Positions 1 through 6,494 of a stretch of 8,600 nt of DNA are shown piece after piece. The DNA is from Anaerolineales bacterium (GTDB taxonomy: Bacteria; Chloroflexota; Anaerolineae; 4572-78; NAK82): positions 1 to 8,600 of the forward strand of contig JAHELX010000244.1 in assembly GCA_024643945.1 (NCBI GenBank), given 5' to 3'. A program made the position numbers and the translations under genes. How positions within the stretch are numbered: the first letter of the stretch is position 1; each line of letters opens with the position of its first letter. The notes under the pieces were generated by a model. The model ran no database searches. It saw nothing but the letters and a program-made list of their open reading frames with translations, and was not told the DNA's origin.

Positions 1-613
1 TACCAACGCGACGCTGCGGCTGGCCATCGACAAAGCACGCAGCAACAATATGCCCAAAGATAACATCGAACGGGCCATTAAACGAGGCACGGGTGAGTTG
101 GCAGGGGGCGAACTGGAAGAGATCATCTATGAAGGTTACGGACCTCATGGCGTGGCCTTGCTGGTGAAATGCCTGACTGACAATCGCAACCGCACCATCG
201 CCGATGTGCGCCGTGTTTTCAACCGGAGCGGCGGCAGCCTGGCCGAAGCCGGCGCCGTCACCTGGATGTTCGACACCAAAGGTTATATCACCGTTGCCCT
301 TGATAATATGGATCCAGATGACATCTTTATGCTGGCAGTGGATGCCGGTGCTGAAGACGTGGAGGTTAGCGAGGACTTTGTTGAAATCTACACGGCACCC
401 AGCGACCTACACTGGGTGGCCGAGGGACTGGAAGGGCGCGGCCTGAGCATCGACGATACAGAACTGGCGCAAGTGCCGAAAACGCTGATGACGCTGGGCC
501 AGAAAGAGACGCTTCAGGTGATGAATATGATCGAAGATTTGGAAGATTTAGACGATGTGCAGCAGGTGTATTCCAACCTGGACATCCCAGAGGAGATTCT
601 GGCAGCGGTGTAA
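1..613 (+). CDS. yebC: YebC/PmpR-family translation or regulatory factor, 5' end missing
   Basis: The reading frame is open from base 2 and ends at TAA 611-613, giving 203 visible residues. The family is usually about 240-250 residues, so roughly 45 N-terminal residues lie before the window. The visible start (LRLAIDKARSNNMPKDNIER, then AIKRGTG) is the family signature. It is followed by the YEGYGPHG and NRNRTIADVRRVFNRSGG blocks and by the acidic C-terminal domain with MFDTKGYI. Known for the family: cytoplasmic proteins first described as transcriptional regulators (PmpR), more recently linked to relief of ribosome stalling; mitochondrial TACO1 is a homologue. The internal ATG at position 50 (MPKDN) is not the start, because conserved sequence continues upstream of it. 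The gene commonly precedes ruvC, as here. Identity is near certain; which role applies here cannot be told. Confidence 0.95.
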   Translation, partial: TNATLRLAIDKARSNNMPKDNIERAIKRGTGELAGGELEEIIYEGYGPHGVALLVKCLTDNRNRTIADVRRVFNRSGGSLAEAGAVTWMFDTKGYITVALDNMDPDDIFMLAVDAGAEDVEVSEDFVEIYTAPSDLHWVAEGLEGRGLSIDDTELAQVPKTLMTLGQKETLQVMNMIEDLEDLDDVQQVYSNLDIPEEILAAV

Positions 614-618
614 CCTAT

Positions 619-695
619 TAGTAGACGGTAGACAGCCCGCCCCGGCTGCCCCCAGCGGGCCGGGGCAGCCGGGGCGGGCTGTCTACCGTCTACTA
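619..695. repeat. 34-bp perfect inverted repeat (long hairpin) between yebC and ruvC
   Basis: Bases 619-652 are the exact reverse complement of 662-695, separated by a 9-nt spacer (653-661). The outer part of each arm is AT/GC mixed and carries a 7-bp near-repeat (GTAGACG then GTAGACA). The inner part is very GC-rich (GCCCGCCCCGGCTGCCCC). There is no T-tract after the right arm, so it is not a typical intrinsic terminator. It begins 5 nt after the yebC stop and ends 5 nt before the ruvC ribosome binding site, so the ruvC SD stays outside the stem. TATT occurs at 616-619 and again at 694-697, overlapping the arm ends; this could be a short target duplication but may be chance. It is best read as a REP/MITE-like dispersed palindrome. 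An RNA processing or attenuation role is possible. Confidence 0.9.
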
Positions 696-700
696 TTCCT

Positions 701-708
701 AAAGGGGG
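701..708 (+). promoter_or_regulatory. ribosome binding site deciding the ruvC TTG start
   Basis: AAAGGGGG lies 5 nt before TTG at 714. It identifies this TTG as the start: the protein from here begins LRVLGIDPGT, the expected RuvC N-terminus, while no ATG is available at that point in the frame. Confidence 0.75.
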
Positions 709-713
709 ACGAC

Positions 714-1202
714 TTGCGAGTTCTGGGAATTGACCCCGGAACGGCTATCACCGGTTACGGGATCGTCGAGGGTGAAGGGGACAGCCTGACTCTGGTAACT
801 TACGGGGCCATCACAACGCCCGCCAATCAGCCACTACCACAGCGCCTGCAACAAATCTATCGCCAGTTGCAGGCGTTGATTGCTGAGTGGCATCCCCAGA
901 GCGCCGCTGTGGAAGAACTCTTCTTCAGCAAAAACGCCCGCACGGCGCTGGTGGTGGGGCACGCGCGCGGGGTAGCCTTATTAGCTATCGCCGACGCTGG
1001 CCTGCCTATCCAGGAATATAAGCCGGCCGAGGTCAAGCAGGCGGTAGCCGGCTACGGCGGTGCGCCTAAAGATCAGGTGCAGGGCATGGTGCAGCTCCTT
1101 CTGGGCTTGGAGGATATTCCCCGCCCGGACGACGCCGCCGATGCTTTGGCCGTCGCCATCTGTCATTTTCATTCTGCCCGTTGGCAATCACTTGTGGGCT
1201 GA
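714..1202 (+). CDS. ruvC: Holliday junction resolvase RuvC
   Basis: This 162-residue endonuclease makes paired nicks in Holliday junctions during recombination and repair. Length is normal for the family (about 160-175). The RNase H-like acidic residues are all present: D7 in GIDPGT, E67 in VEELFF, and D140 and D143 in DDAADALA. The K-P-A-E-V-K and GYG-APKDQV stretch (about 103-122) also matches the family. The start is TTG at 714, supported by the AAAGGGGG site 5 nt upstream. The frame is open further upstream into yebC (to 555), but that extension translates the palindrome and yebC out of frame and has no RuvC similarity. ruvA starts 8 nt after the TGA stop, so the two are surely co-transcribed and probably translationally coupled. 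No missing or altered active-site residue is seen. Confidence 0.95.
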   Translation: MRVLGIDPGTAITGYGIVEGEGDSLTLVTYGAITTPANQPLPQRLQQIYRQLQALIAEWHPQSAAVEELFFSKNARTALVVGHARGVALLAIADAGLPIQEYKPAEVKQAVAGYGGAPKDQVQGMVQLLLGLEDIPRPDDAADALAVAICHFHSARWQSLVG

Positions 1203-1210
1203 GCGCAGCA

Positions 1211-1792
1211 ATGATTGGAAGCATCCGGGGTGAGGTAATAGAAAAGGGAGACGACTACCTACTGGTAGACGTAAACGGCGTGGGTTACGTGGTCCACGCG
1301 CCGACCAGCCTGCTCGACCGACTGGACGGTGGCTTTGTGACCCTTTATACCCACTTGCACGTGCGCGAGAACGAGATGTCTCTCTACGGTTTCGCCGACC
1401 GGGAGGAATTGGAACTCTTCCGCATCTTGCTGGGTGTGCAGGGAATTGGGCCCAAGGTGGCACTGGCCATCTTGTCGCATGTTCCCATCGAAACACTGCG
1501 GCAGGCAGTTGCCCGCGAAGAGGCGGCCTTGCTGGCCCGGGTGCCAGGCATCGGCCCCAAAAAAGCACGGCAGATCGTTTTTGCCCTCCGGGACAAAATC
1601 GAGATCGAAGACGTGTGGGCTGCTGGCCCGGCCATCACCGACGCCGACAATGAGGTGATTGCTGCCCTCACCAGCCTGGGCTACTCAGTGGCTGAAGCTC
1701 AGGCAGCCTTGCGCGCCCTGCCGCAGGAAGCGCGGGAGGAGCCGGTAGAGGAAAAAGTACGGCTGGCGCTAAGCAGTTTAGCCAAGCTATGA
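1211..1792 (+). CDS. ruvA: Holliday junction branch-migration protein RuvA
   Basis: The product is 193 residues, within the family range. RuvA tetramers bind Holliday junctions and load the RuvB motor. An N-terminal OB-fold (MIGSIRGEV to about residue 62) is followed by two helix-hairpin-helix motifs, LLGVQGIGPKVALAIL (about 73-88) and LLARVPGIGPKKARQIVFAL (about 107-126). A flexible linker (about 130-145) and the C-terminal RuvB-binding domain (NEVIAALTSLGYSVAEAQAA, about 147-166) complete it. The start is ATG 1211, because MIGSIRG is the standard RuvA N-terminus. The in-frame TTG at 1181 adds ten unrelated residues inside ruvC. The ribosome binding site before 1211 is weak, consistent with coupling to ruvC 8 nt upstream. 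ruvB does not follow; the next gene is mnmE on the other strand, whose stop codon lies one base beyond the ruvA stop. Confidence 0.95.
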   Translation: MIGSIRGEVIEKGDDYLLVDVNGVGYVVHAPTSLLDRLDGGFVTLYTHLHVRENEMSLYGFADREELELFRILLGVQGIGPKVALAILSHVPIETLRQAVAREEAALLARVPGIGPKKARQIVFALRDKIEIEDVWAAGPAITDADNEVIAALTSLGYSVAEAQAALRALPQEAREEPVEEKVRLALSSLAKL

Positions 1793-1793
1793 A

Positions 1794-3170
1794 TCACTTC
1801 CCGATACAGAAGTTACTGAAAATCGCTTCCAGCAGATCCTCGCTGGACGTCTCCCCGGTGATCTCCCCCAACGCATCTACCGCCTCGCGCACATCAATGG
1901 ACACCAGGTCGGGGCTCAAACCGCCCAGATGGCCCCCTTCAGCCGCCCGCACGTGGTCCAACGTCCGTTTCAGCAATGCCTGGTGACGAGGGTTACTGAC
2001 CAGCGGCGTGTCGGCAGTGGTCACTGCACCCCCAAAGATCAATTCCACAATCTCATCTTCCAGCACATCAATGCCTTCGCCGGTCAGCGCGGAGACATGG
2101 ATGCGCGACGCAGAGGGCAGTAGATCGGCCAAAAGCTCCACTTGGGGCAAGTCGCACTTGTTGACCACCACCAATGCCGGTTTGCGTCCCATCAATGCGG
2201 CGATTTCCCGGTCAGCATCGGTCAGCGGGTGGTTGCCGTCTATTACCAACAAGGCCTGATCAGCCCGGTCCAATGCGGCCCGACTGCGCGCCACCCCGAT
2301 GCGCTCTATCTCGTCGTCAGTCTCGGCCCGGATACCGGCCGTGTCCACCAGCACCAGAGGCACCCCCTGCACGTTGACCGTCTCCTCTAGCGTGTCACGA
2401 GTAGTGCCAGGGATGGGGGTGACGATGGCCCGGTCGCCGCGTAGCAACGCGTTGAGCAGCGAACTCTTTCCCACGTTGGGCCGGCCTACAATCGCCACCC
2501 GGATGCCCTGGCGGTAAATCAGCCCCCGGTCGGCAGTGGATAAAATCTCTTCCAGTGCCGTCGCCACTTCTCGCAAGGGTGGTACCACCTCTTGCGGTGG
2601 GATCTCGTCCTCGACGAAATCTATGCTGGCCTCAAGATAGGCGAGCACGTCCACTAGCTGGGCACGCACCGCCCGCACTCGCGTCGATAGTTTCCCTCCC
2701 AGTTGCTCCGTCGCCACGCGCAAGGCGGCCTCGGTACGGGCCTGTACCACATCAAGGACCGCTTCGGCCTGGGCCAAGTCCAGCCGCCCGTTGATAAAGG
2801 CACGCAACGTCATCTCACCCGGCTCGGCCAGCCGGGCACCAGCTATCAAGGTCAACTGCAGGATGTGGCGCAGCGGCACGATCCCACCGTGCGCCTGAAT
2901 CTCCACCACGTCTTGCCGGGTGTAGCTGTGAGGCGCCGGCATCACAACAGCCAACACCTCGTCTACGACCTTACCGGTCTGGGGATCACAGATGTGGCCA
3001 AAAGTGAGGCGGCGTGGTTCCAGGGGAAATGGGTGCGCCACGGGCGTGAACAACTGACCCAAAATCGAACCAGCTTCCGGTCCGCTGATCTTTACAACAC
3101 CCACCCCACCTTCCCCCAAGGGTGTAGCGATGGCAGCAATTGTGTCGTCCAAAGTGAAAGTCATGATCAT
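1794..3170 (-). CDS. mnmE: tRNA uridine-5-carboxymethylaminomethyl modification GTPase MnmE (TrmE)
   Basis: MnmE works with MnmG to modify the wobble uridine (U34) of certain tRNAs in the cytoplasm. The product is 458 residues, as usual. The N-terminal tetrahydrofolate-binding domain starts DDTIAAIATPLGEGGVGVV. The central helical region is interrupted by the G domain with GRPNVGKSS (about 229-237), PGTTRD (about 254-259), DTAG (about 276-279) and NKCD (about 337-340). The protein ends in FCIGK, the C-terminal motif whose cysteine is conserved in the family. Three starts are possible: GTG 3173, ATG 3170 and ATG 3164. ATG 3170 is chosen because a GAAG lies 4 nt upstream; 3164 is nearly as good. 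The partner mnmG is not in the window. I see no clear promoter in the 125-bp gap upstream, so it may be read through from the acyl-CoA ligase gene. Confidence 0.95.
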   Translation of the reverse strand: MIMTFTLDDTIAAIATPLGEGGVGVVKISGPEAGSILGQLFTPVAHPFPLEPRRLTFGHICDPQTGKVVDEVLAVVMPAPHSYTRQDVVEIQAHGGIVPLRHILQLTLIAGARLAEPGEMTLRAFINGRLDLAQAEAVLDVVQARTEAALRVATEQLGGKLSTRVRAVRAQLVDVLAYLEASIDFVEDEIPPQEVVPPLREVATALEEILSTADRGLIYRQGIRVAIVGRPNVGKSSLLNALLRGDRAIVTPIPGTTRDTLEETVNVQGVPLVLVDTAGIRAETDDEIERIGVARSRAALDRADQALLVIDGNHPLTDADREIAALMGRKPALVVVNKCDLPQVELLADLLPSASRIHVSALTGEGIDVLEDEIVELIFGGAVTTADTPLVSNPRHQALLKRTLDHVRAAEGGHLGGLSPDLVSIDVREAVDALGEITGETSSEDLLEAIFSNFCIGK

Positions 3171-3213
3171 CACGCTTCAAGTTTCTCTTAGAGTGTGGCT
3201 CAAAAGTAGGGTG

Positions 3214-3235
3214 GGGCAGCCTGGAAAGGCTGCCC
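3214..3235. repeat. 9-bp hairpin with GGAA loop between the ligase gene and mnmE
   Basis: GGGCAGCCT (3214-3222) pairs perfectly with AGGCTGCCC (3227-3235) around a 4-nt loop. On the minus strand, the direction in which the ligase gene is transcribed, the stem is followed by CACCCTACTTTTGAG. That offers only a short T run several bases away, so it would be a weak intrinsic terminator at best. GGGGCAGCC (3213-3221) also occurs in the right arm of the 619-695 palindrome, which may be chance in GC-rich DNA or may hint at a shared repeat family. Confidence 0.5.
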
Positions 3236-3298
3236 AGGCAGGCTAGCCCATAGGTCCCCTCTGGGGAAAAGCCCACCCACGACTTCTCAAACAGCTTC

Positions 3299-5335
3299 TT
3301 ACATTCTACGCCCGGTATGATTGAAGGCCAGACCTTTAGCTGCGGCGATCCATTCGCGAACCGAATGCAGGACCGGGACCCCTTCGGCTTCGATAGCCTG
3401 GGACATTTTGAGGGTGAATGGCCCTCCGCCAATGGCGCCTGCCAGGATGGGCTTGTTGTGGGTTCTGCTCAACCTACCCAGCTTTTGGACGATGTCCTCT
3501 TCCAGCGGTGTGTCCTGGAAGACAAACCAGGGCATGACAATGTCCACCTGCGGATCTTGCATACATGTCTCGATGCCCACTTCATAGTCTGCGCTAGTCG
3601 CTGAACCCGTGACGTCTATGGGATTCTGGACCAGGTAGAAGGATGGATATACCTCTGCAAGCTTGCGCAACGATTCAGGGCTAAGTTCAGGGATTTCCAA
3701 ACCGTAAGACTTGAGAAGGTCGATACCCTGTACCATAGTGCCAGCTCCATTGCTGATCATGGCGACTCGCGGTCCCGCGGCCGGCGGCTGCATGGCCAGC
3801 GCCTTAGCCGTGGCAACGAGTTCTTCATAGCTATCCACTGCAATCAAGCCGGCCTGTTTGAAAGCACCCTGCACCACGCTGTAAGAACCGCCGAAGAAAC
3901 CGGTGTGTGACATGGACGCGCGGGCTGCCCGCTCTGTGCGCCCCACCTTAAAAACGACGACCGGCTTCTTTTGCGTGACTTCCCTGGCTGTGCTCAGAAA
4001 CTTACGCCCGTCTTCGAGCCCCTCTACATACATTGCAACCAGCTTGGTTTCTGGGTCATCGGCCAGATAAGCCAGTAAGTCGGCCTCGTCCACGTCGGTG
4101 CGGTTTCCGTAGCTGATAAACTTGCTCACCCCTGTTATCACTGCATCTTCCAGAAAGGCCGCGCCTATTGTGCCCGACTGAGTTAGCACCCCAACCGGCC
4201 CGGACTTGGGACGTAACATCCGCTCTTGTACCTGGAAGAAAGTGTCGAGACGCGTCTGCCCATCGAACACGCCGATACAGTTAGGTCCAATCACTCGTAC
4301 GTCGTGAGCCTTCGCCAGACGGCGAATATCGGCTTCCAACTTGGTCCTTTCGCCACCCAATTCCTTCCCACCACCCGAGATGACGACCAGATTATGAATG
4401 CCTTTGGCCGCACATGCCTCGATCACTTCGGGCACCAGGCGCAGGTCAATGGTGACGACGACCAGGTCTACCTGCTCTGGGATAGCCGCCAGCGAGGGAT
4501 ACGTCTTGACTCCCATAATCTCATCTCGCCCAGGATTGATGGGGTAGACCAGCCCTTGATATTCATAGTTAAGCAAACTATCCAGCACGGCGTTCCCGAT
4601 CTTGCCAGGTGTCGCCGAAGCCCCGATCAATGCCACCGATTTGGCCCTGAAAAAGTTCTGAAGATGCCTCGTATTAGGCGGCGTTACCAACGGCGCAGGC
4701 CTAGCCTGCTGATGCCAAAGAATCTTGGCGTCCAACACCCGGTGCTGATCTTCCCAAACGACAATAGGGTTGAAGTCTATAGACTCTACCCTGCCTGCCA
4801 GGTCGACGCCCATGTGATTGGCATTCATCAACAAATCAACCAGCATCTCCTCGGAGACAGGCGGCTGCCCCCGGTAACCCTGAAGGATTCGGTAGCCTTG
4901 CGTCTCACGGATCATTTGCAACGCGTCCGTTCGTTCAATGGGTAAGACGCGAAAGCTAACGTCCTGAATGATTTCAGTGAACACGCCACCAAGCCCAAAC
5001 ATGATCACCGGGCCAAACTGGGGATCGTCCAACAATCCTATGATGATCTCAGTGCCCCCGGCCACCATCTCCTGGATCTCAATGCCCTCGATATTAGCTT
5101 TGGGATGGGCCGCCTGCACCGAAGCCGCAGTGCGTTCGAAGGCCTGGCGCACTGCTTCAGGACTCTCCAGATCGAGTACTACGCCCCCCACATCCGTCTT
5201 GTGCAGGATGTCAGGAGAGACAATCTTGAGCGCAACTGGAAACCCAATCTCAGAGGCAATCTTGGCCGCCTCATCTGCGGTTGTTGCAAGACCGCCGCGT
5301 GGCACTTCAAAGCCATATTGTCGATACATACGCAT
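3299..5335 (-). CDS. acetate/acyl-CoA ligase (ADP-forming), fused beta-alpha type
   Basis: This NDP-forming acyl-CoA synthetase (678 residues) interconverts acyl-CoA, ADP and phosphate with acid, CoA and ATP, either harvesting ATP in fermentation or activating acids. Residues about 1-215 are the ATP-grasp (beta) domain, with the conserved H45 in DILHKTDVGGV and the GLGGVFTE and SIDFNPI motifs. Residues about 225-320 are the CoA-binding Rossmann domain (ALIGASATPGKIGN). Residues about 345-678 are the succinyl-CoA-ligase-like part, with GPNCIGV, LTQSGTIG and the phospho-histidine motif SHTG (H477). The beta-alpha order is the reverse of many fused homologues. Start ATG 5335 has AGGAGG 4 nt upstream; ATG 5329 (10 nt away) is an alternative. 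The frame is open to 5482, but that extension runs through the promoter. The substrate (acetate, propionate, aryl acids) cannot be read from sequence. Confidence 0.9.
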   Translation of the reverse strand: MRMYRQYGFEVPRGGLATTADEAAKIASEIGFPVALKIVSPDILHKTDVGGVVLDLESPEAVRQAFERTAASVQAAHPKANIEGIEIQEMVAGGTEIIIGLLDDPQFGPVIMFGLGGVFTEIIQDVSFRVLPIERTDALQMIRETQGYRILQGYRGQPPVSEEMLVDLLMNANHMGVDLAGRVESIDFNPIVVWEDQHRVLDAKILWHQQARPAPLVTPPNTRHLQNFFRAKSVALIGASATPGKIGNAVLDSLLNYEYQGLVYPINPGRDEIMGVKTYPSLAAIPEQVDLVVVTIDLRLVPEVIEACAAKGIHNLVVISGGGKELGGERTKLEADIRRLAKAHDVRVIGPNCIGVFDGQTRLDTFFQVQERMLRPKSGPVGVLTQSGTIGAAFLEDAVITGVSKFISYGNRTDVDEADLLAYLADDPETKLVAMYVEGLEDGRKFLSTAREVTQKKPVVVFKVGRTERAARASMSHTGFFGGSYSVVQGAFKQAGLIAVDSYEELVATAKALAMQPPAAGPRVAMISNGAGTMVQGIDLLKSYGLEIPELSPESLRKLAEVYPSFYLVQNPIDVTGSATSADYEVGIETCMQDPQVDIVMPWFVFQDTPLEEDIVQKLGRLSRTHNKPILAGAIGGGPFTLKMSQAIEAEGVPVLHSVREWIAAAKGLAFNHTGRRM

Positions 5336-5339
5336 GATA

Positions 5340-5345
5340 CCTCCT
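5340..5345 (-). promoter_or_regulatory. perfect AGGAGG ribosome binding site of the acyl-CoA ligase
   Basis: The plus strand reads CCTCCT, which is AGGAGG on the coding strand. It lies 4 nt before ATG 5335 and 10 nt before ATG 5329. It excludes the longer open frame reaching 5482 as the true start. Confidence 0.8.
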
Positions 5346-5371
5346 AATCGGCAAAGGTAACTACTCATTGA

Positions 5372-5401
5372 ATGATAGCACACGTTTTTCTCACCTGTCA
5401 A
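5372..5401 (-). promoter_or_regulatory. sigma70-type promoter of the acyl-CoA ligase gene
   Basis: On the minus strand a perfect -35 TTGACA (5401-5396) is followed after 18 nt by TATCAT (5377-5372), with TGC immediately before it (extended -10). Transcription would start near 5365, giving a leader of about 30 nt before ATG 5335. It is back to back with the response-regulator promoter, whose -35 begins 25 nt away. Confidence 0.75.
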
Positions 5402-5426
5402 ACGTTTAATTGGTGTTACCCATTCG

Positions 5427-5455
5427 CTGGCATCCATTGCCTTTTGTGCTATAAT
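5427..5455 (+). promoter_or_regulatory. sigma70-type promoter of the response regulator operon
   Basis: CTGGCA (5427-5432, four of six bases matching TTGACA), a 17-nt spacer, then a perfect TATAAT (5450-5455) preceded by TGC (extended -10). The start point would be near 5462, leaving a leader of about 58 nt before ATG 5520. The in-frame ATG at 5454 lies within the -10 region and so cannot be the translation start from this promoter. Confidence 0.8.
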
Positions 5456-5519
5456 GGGTGAGGGACGCATTTTATCACGCACTCATGGTGCGAGGGATGT
5501 TGTGAGGCGAGGGAAGGAG

Positions 5520-6494
5520 ATGGCAAAAACAGTCTTGATTATCGAAGACCGGCGAGAGCAGATCGTCTTTATCGCCAACAAGCTCCTCAAGCCCGAAGGA
5601 TGGGATGTCATCACCGCCAGAGATGGCGAATTGGGACTGAGAAAGGCAATTGAAGAGAAACCTGATCTGATTATCACCGACTTGAAATTGCCCAAGATGC
5701 ACGGACTCGACGTACTGGAAGAACTCAATAACCGAGACATCCGTATACCGACCATCGTGATGACCTTTCACGGCTCTGAAGAGACAGCTATACGCGCTTT
5801 TCGGCTGGGGGCTATCGATTACCTCATCAAGCCCTTCCAAATTGAAGACATGATGTCCGCCATTGATCGCGCGCTTCAGGTTGGGTCTGCTGGCCGTGCT
5901 CCCGCTGCCGCGGCAGAAGCAGCGATGTCGGAAAAACTTGCCAGCCAGCAGCGAGAAATCCAACGGCTGACGTCGTTGCTCCAGCAACAAGAGAGGGCTC
6001 TGCAAGAGCAACAGCCATCTGCACACCAGGCCCAGGTCGCTGTCATTGAGACCGACGTCGCTCGCTGGCAGGCATTGCTCAAAAAGAAGGAAACGGTGCT
6101 GGCGAACCTGAAGAAGCAAGCAATTGCCCAAAGTCAGATGATGAGCCAAGAGATCAACAGTCTCAAGGCACAGTTGGCGGAGAAGGAAGCAATTGTGACC
6201 GGCCTTCAGAGCCAAATCTCTCGAGCCAGGTTGGGTCCCAGCGAGCAACCAGAGAGCAGTGACCTTGTGGCTCAACTGGCGGAAAAAGAGAGAGCCCTGG
6301 CTCAAGCTAATAAGCTGGTGAAGACTCTCACCCAGGTAATAACTATGCAACAAACAGCCCTTGAGAAGCATCGCGAGGAAGCCGAGCGCCTGGCCCACGA
6401 ATTGCACATCTTGGCTACCGGCATCCAAATGCTAGGCCAAGGTCTGGGCAACCAGGCCCATCAATTGTCCTCTGCATTGCCGGGAGAAGAATAA
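5520..6494 (+). CDS. response regulator: receiver domain with long C-terminal coiled coil
   Basis: The product is 324 residues. Residues 1-121 are a complete CheY-like receiver: acidic pair E9-D10, phospho-acceptor D54 (LIITDLKLP), T82 in the MTF turn, and K104 in KPF. A kinase-controlled phosphorylation switch is therefore expected. An Ala-rich linker (about 122-135) leads into a Gln/Glu/Lys/Leu-rich coiled coil (about 136-236 and 248-297). AQLAEKE appears twice there, at 217-223 and 251-257. No DNA-binding, GGDEF, HD-GYP or kinase domain follows, so output is probably by protein contact or oligomerisation. Start ATG 5520 has GAGGG 6 nt upstream (5509-5513); the longer frame from 5454 overlaps the promoter. 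No histidine kinase is in the window. The stop TAA is followed directly by the ATG of the cyclase-family gene, so the two are likely coupled. The partner and output are unknown. Confidence 0.88.
   Translation: MAKTVLIIEDRREQIVFIANKLLKPEGWDVITARDGELGLRKAIEEKPDLIITDLKLPKMHGLDVLEELNNRDIRIPTIVMTFHGSEETAIRAFRLGAIDYLIKPFQIEDMMSAIDRALQVGSAGRAPAAAAEAAMSEKLASQQREIQRLTSLLQQQERALQEQQPSAHQAQVAVIETDVARWQALLKKKETVLANLKKQAIAQSQMMSQEINSLKAQLAEKEAIVTGLQSQISRARLGPSEQPESSDLVAQLAEKERALAQANKLVKTLTQVITMQQTALEKHREEAERLAHELHILATGIQMLGQGLGNQAHQLSSALPGEE

Noticed and set aside
619..695. Intrinsic terminator after yebC
   Set aside because: The stem is far longer than usual, no T-tract follows the right arm (ATTCCTAAAG), and ruvC starts 19 nt later on the same strand with no new promoter seen.
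555..713. Longer RuvC start inside yebC
   Set aside because: The extension reads yebC out of frame and then the palindrome. RuvC similarity begins exactly at TTG 714, which has a good ribosome binding site.
3174..3298. Promoter for mnmE in the gap upstream of it
   Set aside because: I found no -35/-10 pair with acceptable match and spacing on the minus strand; transcription may come from the ligase gene.
4226..4945. 239-residue open frame antisense to the acyl-CoA ligase
   Set aside because: It lies wholly within a well-conserved gene and its translation shows no domain or plausible start region.
5454..5519. Upstream ATG for the response regulator at 5454
   Set aside because: It overlaps the TATAAT box, so it would not be within the transcript, and the added residues have no receiver similarity.
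5475..6428. 317-residue open frame antisense to the response regulator
   Set aside because: It is a mirror of the coiled-coil codons (Leu/Gln-rich), has no ribosome binding site or family likeness, and the plus-strand protein is clearly real.
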